Source: Acidobacteriota bacterium (GTDB lineage Bacteria; Acidobacteriota; Vicinamibacteria; Vicinamibacterales; Vicinamibacteraceae). Taken from it: DNA of 8,853 nucleotides. The notes under the pieces are model-generated. The model saw nothing but the letters and a program-made list of their open reading frames with translations. It did no database searches and was not told where the DNA came from. The position numbers and the translations under genes are program-made. The stretch covers positions 1-8,853 of the forward strand of contig JAEZDP010000069.1 in assembly GCA_023418055.1 (NCBI GenBank), read 5' to 3'. Of this stretch, positions 5,749-8,853 are shown in pieces (position 1 is the first letter of the stretch; every line of letters begins with the position of its first letter).

Positions 5749-7647
5749 ATGGCACCAACGTGTGAGCGAAGTCAAGCGCGACGGCGCCCAGCCGGACGGC
5801 CACGCTCCGCCTCCCGCGTCACGTCTTTCACACTCGTCTGTGTGATGCCGGCAGTCGCGCTGTCGCTTGCCACCCAGCCCGCGCCGCCGACGCGACGGGC
5901 GGCGCCCGCCTCAGCCCACGCCACGTCCGGCGTGAGCTTCGACGACGTCACCGAACGCGCCGGTCTTGGCGGCTTCCAGCACGTGGCCGGCTCGCCAGAG
6001 AAGGCCTACATCCTCGAGGCCCTCGGCTCCGGAGTCGCCATGCTCGACCTCGATGGCGACGGACGGCTCGACATCTATCTCGTCAACGGCGGCACGCTCG
6101 ACCCTGGACGCGGGCGCATCGCCTCCACCCGGCCCGCGGCGCTGTACCGCAACAACGGCGACGGCACGTTCACCGACGTCGCGCGGGACGCTGGCGTGAC
6201 CAACGACCGGTGGGGCCAGGGCGTTTGCGCCGGTGACTTCGACAACGACGGACACGTAGACCTGTTTGTCGCGAACATCGGCATCAGCCGCCTGTATCGC
6301 GCCCAGGCTGCGGGACGCTACGTGGATATCGCCGCGCATGCCGGAGTGGCGGTCGACGGCGGCGCGAGCGGCTGCGCGTTTGGCGACTACGACAACGATG
6401 GCTGGCTCGACCTGTTCGTGTCGGGTTACGTGGCGCTCGAACTCACGGCGCTCCCGCCGGCCCCTGGCACCACCGATGGCTCGGGCGTCACCGACCGCGG
6501 GAGCGCCGATGACTCACGCGGCATGGCCGCGGCCTATGCGGAGGGGGCATCTGCCTGCCGGTACCGCGGCGTGGTGGTCATGTGTGGGCCCCGCGGCCTT
6601 CGCGGCGAGGTGGACTACCTGTTCAGGAACAACCGCGACGGCACGTTCACCGACACGACCCGTGCGGCTGGCGTGACCGACATGGCTCGCCGATACGGGT
6701 TCGGTGTCGCGTGGGCCGACCTCGACGCCGATGGCTGGCTCGATCTGGTGGTGGCCAACGACTCGGGCCCCAATCACGTCTACCGCAATCGCGGTGACGG
6801 CACGTTCGACGACGTGGCCTATGTCTCGGGCGCCGCGCTCGACGGCAGCGGGCGCGAACAGGCACACATGGGGCTGGCCGTCGGCGACTACGACAACGAC
6901 GGCCGTCCCGACCTGCACATCACCAACTTCGCCGACGACTTCAACGTCCTCTACCGCAACCTCGGCGGCTTCAGCTTCGACGACGTGAGCTATCAGATGG
7001 GCGTCGCGGGCCCGTCCATGCCGTTTCTCGGCTGGGGCACCGACTTTCTCGACTACGACAACGACGGCTGGCGCGACCTGCTCGTGGTGAACGGCCACGT
7101 GTACCCGCAGGCCGACGCGTTGCCCTGGAACAGTTCCTACGCGCAGCGTGCGCTGCTGTTTCGCAACCTCCACGGCCGCCGCTTCGAAGAACTCGGGTCG
7201 GCCGCGGGCGCGGCCCTCACGACGCCGCGAGCGGCGCGCGGATCGGCCGTGGGCGACTTCGACAACGACGGCGGCATGGACATTCTCATCGGCGTGCTCG
7301 ACGGCGCGCCGGTGCTGGCCCGCAACATCGGCGGCGCGACAGCGGGCCATTGGCTCTCGGTACGCCTCGTCGGCGATCCCGCACAGCGCACGCCGCGTGA
7401 CGCCACCGGCAGCACCGTGACGGCCGTCGTCGGGCCGAACCGCCACTGGGGCGATGTGGCGAGCGGCCGCGGTCAGGTGTCGCAGTCGGACACGCGTGTG
7501 CACGTCGGGCTCGGCCCCTACACGTCCGTCGAGTCGCTCGTCGTGCGATGGGCCGGGGCAGACACGCGTACCTACGCCATCGACAGGGTGGACACGATCG
7601 TCACCATCGACCAGAAGACCGGGGCAGTGACGTACGCGCCCCGCTGA
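5749..7647 (+). CDS. FG-GAP/VCBS repeat protein with C-terminal ASPIC/UnbV domain (CRTAC1 family-like)
   Basis: A complete 632-residue protein. An Arg-rich n-region (residues 7-23) precedes a hydrophobic core (VTSFTLVCVMPAVALSLA, about 24-41), an export signal with no convincing lipobox. Seven DxDxDG calcium-binding loops start near residues 100, 163, 213, 324, 380, 435 and 503 and predict a seven-bladed beta-propeller. Recurrent YRNNGDGTFTDV and LFRNNRDGTF strands fall between them. Between loops 3 and 4 is an insertion with Cys270 and Cys279 (CRYRGVVVMCGPRGL). Residues about 533-612 form an ASPIC/UnbV domain, with its hallmark VSQSDTRVHVGLG. Bacterial relatives are secreted and largely uncharacterised; calcium-dependent adhesion or ligand binding is inferred from the fold. 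The gene is divergent from the receptor operon and paralogous to the FG-GAP gene at 1-1208. It converges on the amidase gene with 2 nt between stop codons. The signal region is unusually long; an alternative start at 5845 is less likely. Confidence 0.93.
   Translation: MAPTCERSQARRRPAGRPRSASRVTSFTLVCVMPAVALSLATQPAPPTRRAAPASAHATSGVSFDDVTERAGLGGFQHVAGSPEKAYILEALGSGVAMLDLDGDGRLDIYLVNGGTLDPGRGRIASTRPAALYRNNGDGTFTDVARDAGVTNDRWGQGVCAGDFDNDGHVDLFVANIGISRLYRAQAAGRYVDIAAHAGVAVDGGASGCAFGDYDNDGWLDLFVSGYVALELTALPPAPGTTDGSGVTDRGSADDSRGMAAAYAEGASACRYRGVVVMCGPRGLRGEVDYLFRNNRDGTFTDTTRAAGVTDMARRYGFGVAWADLDADGWLDLVVANDSGPNHVYRNRGDGTFDDVAYVSGAALDGSGREQAHMGLAVGDYDNDGRPDLHITNFADDFNVLYRNLGGFSFDDVSYQMGVAGPSMPFLGWGTDFLDYDNDGWRDLLVVNGHVYPQADALPWNSSYAQRALLFRNLHGRRFEELGSAAGAALTTPRAARGSAVGDFDNDGGMDILIGVLDGAPVLARNIGGATAGHWLSVRLVGDPAQRTPRDATGSTVTAVVGPNRHWGDVASGRGQVSQSDTRVHVGLGPYTSVESLVVRWAGADTRTYAIDRVDTIVTIDQKTGAVTYAPR
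6147..6171 (+). repeat. Inverted exact repeat, copy 2 (25 nt, FG-GAP blade)
   Basis: Exact partner of 471-495 in opposite orientation and the same codon phase. It encodes RNNGDGTF (residues 134-141) of the complete FG-GAP protein. The two copies are about 5.7 kb apart. Confidence 0.85.
6158..6654 (+). repeat. 20-nt direct repeat within the FG-GAP gene (6158-6177 and 6635-6654)
   Basis: GCGACGGCACGTTCACCGAC occurs twice, 477 bp (159 codons) apart and in the same frame, at the DGTFTD strands of two blades. Recombination between the copies would delete blades without a frameshift. This is intragenic repeat structure, not a mobile element. Confidence 0.75.
7048..7068 (+). repeat. Inverted exact repeat, copy 2 (21 nt, sixth calcium loop)
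   Basis: Partner of 54-74. It encodes LDYDNDG at the sixth DxDxDG loop (Asp435) of the complete FG-GAP protein. Flanking residues are also alike (GWGT.FLDYDNDG...GHV in both proteins). Confidence 0.8.
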
Positions 7648-7655
7648 TTTCAGCG
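7642..7655. terminator. Small palindrome spanning both convergent stop codons
   Basis: CGCTG-ATTT-CAGCG forms a 5-bp stem with a 4-nt loop. The stop codons of the plus-strand FG-GAP gene (7645-7647) and the minus-strand amidase gene (7650-7652) both lie within it. There is no U-tract, so it is at best a weak bidirectional terminator. Confidence 0.25.
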
Positions 7656-8636
7656 AGTCCTGGTGGCGCGGATGCGCGCGACGTTGCCGTCGTAGGTGAT
7701 GGGCGACCCGGATCCCGCCGGCGGGAATACCGATTGCTGATAGACCGGATACGCTTCGGTGCGCAGATGCGACGGCATGTGATGGCCGAGCCGCGTGGCG
7801 CGTTCGTGCCGCAGCGCGCCCACGTCCACCGTGGCCACGACGATGCGTTCGCCCGGTCCGGGAGAGGCATCGGCAAGCAGGCGGCCCTCGAAGTCGACCA
7901 CCTGACTGCCGCCCGGCCATGAATACGGCGGGTAGTGGCGGAGGCTGGCGCCCTGGTTGGCGGCCACGACGTACGCGACGTTCTCGATGGCCCTGGTCCG
8001 GTTGATGAGCGTCCACCAGTTCATGGGCTCGGTGGCGCCCCAGGGGTCCATGTAGGCCGAGACACGCACGAGCACTTCGGCGCCGTTGGCCGTGAGTTGC
8101 CGCAGGACCTCGGGAAACAGCCAGTCGTAGCAGATGGCGCAGCCGATCCTGCCGATCGGCGTGTCGGCCACCGGGAAGAGCGGCAGGTCGTAATCCGGCA
8201 GGTCATGTGGGCTGGCGTGGACCTCGAACGGAATCCACGGGTTCACCTTCCGGTAGCGGTAGAGGATGCCCTCGGGCCCGATGAGGCACGTGGTGTTGAA
8301 CACCACACCGGGCCAGCGCGGGTCGCGCTCGAGCATCGAGCCGCTCTGGATGTAGATGCCGTGCTGCCGGGCGCTGGCGTGCAGGCGTTCGGTGTGCACG
8401 TTCGGGATCTCGACGGCCAGGTGCTCGAGCAGCGCACCCACCGACGCGTACGCCGGCGCTGCGTGGGCGAACTCGGGGAACACCACCAGACGCACGGGCA
8501 CGAAGGGCGTGCTGCCGACGACCGCCGCGTCGATCATCTCGAGCATGCGGTCGGTGTTGGCCGTCATCGCGTCGCGCGTCTTCGGCGTGGGCAGGTCGGT
8601 CTGACAGGCTGCCACCGCGTACCGGAGGTGGCTCAC
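7650..8636 (-). CDS. Nitrilase-superfamily carbon-nitrogen hydrolase, aliphatic amidase-like
   Basis: A 328-residue cytoplasmic hydrolase of the nitrilase (CN-hydrolase) superfamily, which cleaves amide or nitrile C-N bonds through a cysteine thioester. From the GTG at 8636, the catalytic residues are Glu55 (VVFPEF), Lys130 (YRYRKVNPWIPFE), Glu138 at the end of that motif, and Cys169 (CYDWLFPE). The Lys-to-Glu spacing of eight residues and the PWxPxE motif match the Glu-Lys-Glu-Cys tetrad of Pseudomonas AmiE. The stretch GAEVLVRVSAYMDPW after the Cys is also AmiE-like. This favours an amidase or formamidase over a nitrilase, but the substrate is unknown. The GTG start overlaps the upstream stop codon (GTGA), has GGAG 7 nt upstream, and puts the first beta-strand (LRYAVAACQTD) at the N-terminus. 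An ATG at 8702 would add 22 residues lying inside the upstream gene. No signal peptide is seen. Confidence 0.9.
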   Translation of the reverse strand: MSHLRYAVAACQTDLPTPKTRDAMTANTDRMLEMIDAAVVGSTPFVPVRLVVFPEFAHAAPAYASVGALLEHLAVEIPNVHTERLHASARQHGIYIQSGSMLERDPRWPGVVFNTTCLIGPEGILYRYRKVNPWIPFEVHASPHDLPDYDLPLFPVADTPIGRIGCAICYDWLFPEVLRQLTANGAEVLVRVSAYMDPWGATEPMNWWTLINRTRAIENVAYVVAANQGASLRHYPPYSWPGGSQVVDFEGRLLADASPGPGERIVVATVDVGALRHERATRLGHHMPSHLRTEAYPVYQQSVFPPAGSGSPITYDGNVARIRATRTR

Positions 8637-8853
8637 GGCGCGACTCCAGCCAGCCGCGGCACCTGCCGGCCCACGACACGCGTGTTGTAGCGTCGCACCC
8701 ACTCGGGTTCGTCGCGCTCCCGCTCGACGCCCCCCTGCGTGGTCGCGAAGGCCTCGACGCGCTCGGGATAGGCCGTCATGCCGCGGTGCGGCAGCGGCCA
8801 GGCATGGTCGGGGCTCGCCGAGTTGATGTCCATCTCCTTGCTGAACCCGTGGC
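8633..8853 (-). CDS. C-terminal end of an unrecognised protein, 5' end outside window
   Basis: Seventy-two codons before a stop at 8633 are visible, and the frame is open to the window edge. An ATG at 8831-8833 is in frame, preceded by the nucleotides AAGGAG. However, these directly abut the ATG with no spacer and also read as in-frame Lys-Glu codons, so I take the Met as internal and the gene as truncated by the window. The tail contains DHAWPLPHRGMTAYPERVEAF and EPEWVRRYNTRVVGRQVPRL, is rich in Arg, Pro and Trp, and has no membrane segment. I do not recognise the family. It overlaps the amidase start by 4 nt (GTGA), so the two are almost certainly co-transcribed and coupled. It may act in the same pathway, for example by producing or processing the amide substrate, but that is inference from position only. 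Confidence 0.65.
   Translation of the reverse strand, partial: HGFSKEMDINSASPDHAWPLPHRGMTAYPERVEAFATTQGGVERERDEPEWVRRYNTRVVGRQVPRLAGVAP
8644..8647 (-). promoter_or_regulatory. Ribosome binding site deciding the GTG start at 8636
   Basis: GGAG on the minus strand lies 7 nt before the GTG at 8636. With the GTGA overlap at 8633-8636 it supports this start over the ATG at 8702. Confidence 0.5.

Noticed and set aside
4122..5765. Plus-strand 547-codon open frame
   Set aside because: It lies opposite the N-terminal half of the receptor, where the minus frame has a signal peptide, a regulatory-like domain and a plug. The plus frame is a high-GC shadow.
5830..5845. Lipoprotein signal around Cys31 (TLVC) of the complete FG-GAP protein
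   Set aside because: The residue before Cys is Val and the -3 residue is Thr, which do not fit a lipobox.
5842..5847. GTG/ATG at 5842/5845 as start of the complete FG-GAP gene
   Set aside because: It leaves a signal sequence without a positive n-region. The ATG at 5749 has a strong GGGGAGGG upstream and gives a normal charge-then-hydrophobic order.
5749..7647. Repeated short motifs as a CRISPR array or tandem satellite
   Set aside because: Repeats are in coding phase, degenerate at third positions, irregularly spaced, and encode calcium loops of propeller blades.
6514..8016. Minus-strand 500-codon open frame
   Set aside because: It crosses both the FG-GAP gene and the amidase gene, which have clear domains in their own frames. 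Its translation is compositionally odd and matches nothing.
8634..8702. ATG at 8702 as amidase start
   Set aside because: It would add 22 residues lying wholly inside the upstream gene and ahead of the conserved first strand. The GTG at 8636 has a ribosome site and a stop/start overlap.

Overview
The window is strongly GC-rich and densely coded. It carries six protein genes and one real intergenic gap, with no RNA genes, insertion sequences or CRISPR arrays that I can see. The gene set is an Oar-type TonB-dependent receptor with an N-terminal carboxypeptidase-regulatory-like domain, a secreted TPR protein, and two secreted FG-GAP/VCBS proteins of the CRTAC1 (ASPIC/UnbV) kind. This combination is typical of Acidobacteriota, and Vicinamibacteria-like organisms would fit best. 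The taxonomic placement is inferred from gene content and base composition, not from a marker gene.

Layout. On the minus strand, reading from 5627 down to 1, there is a probable three-gene operon: the TonB-dependent outer-membrane receptor (2130-5627), the TPR protein (1205-2110, 19 nt downstream) and an FG-GAP/CRTAC1-like protein (1-1208, cut by the window edge). The last gene starts at a GTG that overlaps the TPR stop codon (GTGA). A 121-bp divergent intergenic region (5628-5748) separates this operon from a second, complete FG-GAP/CRTAC1-like gene on the plus strand (5749-7647). That gene converges, with only 2 nt between stop codons, on a minus-strand nitrilase-superfamily amidase (7650-8636). 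The amidase is coupled by another GTGA overlap to an upstream gene of unknown function, of which only the C-terminal end is visible (8633-8853).

How the genes may work together. The receptor has a signal peptide, a plug and a barrel ending in Phe. It would take up or display a substrate at the outer membrane. The TPR protein and the two predicted seven-bladed, calcium-binding propeller proteins have export signals, so they could act beside it in the periplasm or at the surface. No SusD-like lipoprotein, glycoside hydrolase, peptidase or dedicated regulator is visible, so the substrate is unknown. I regard this receptor/TPR/double-propeller locus as the candidate uncharacterised system. The amidase pair looks like a separate transcription unit.

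The two FG-GAP genes point towards opposite ends of the window and share exact, codon-phased inverted repeats. Recombination between them could invert the receptor operon and make chimeric propellers.
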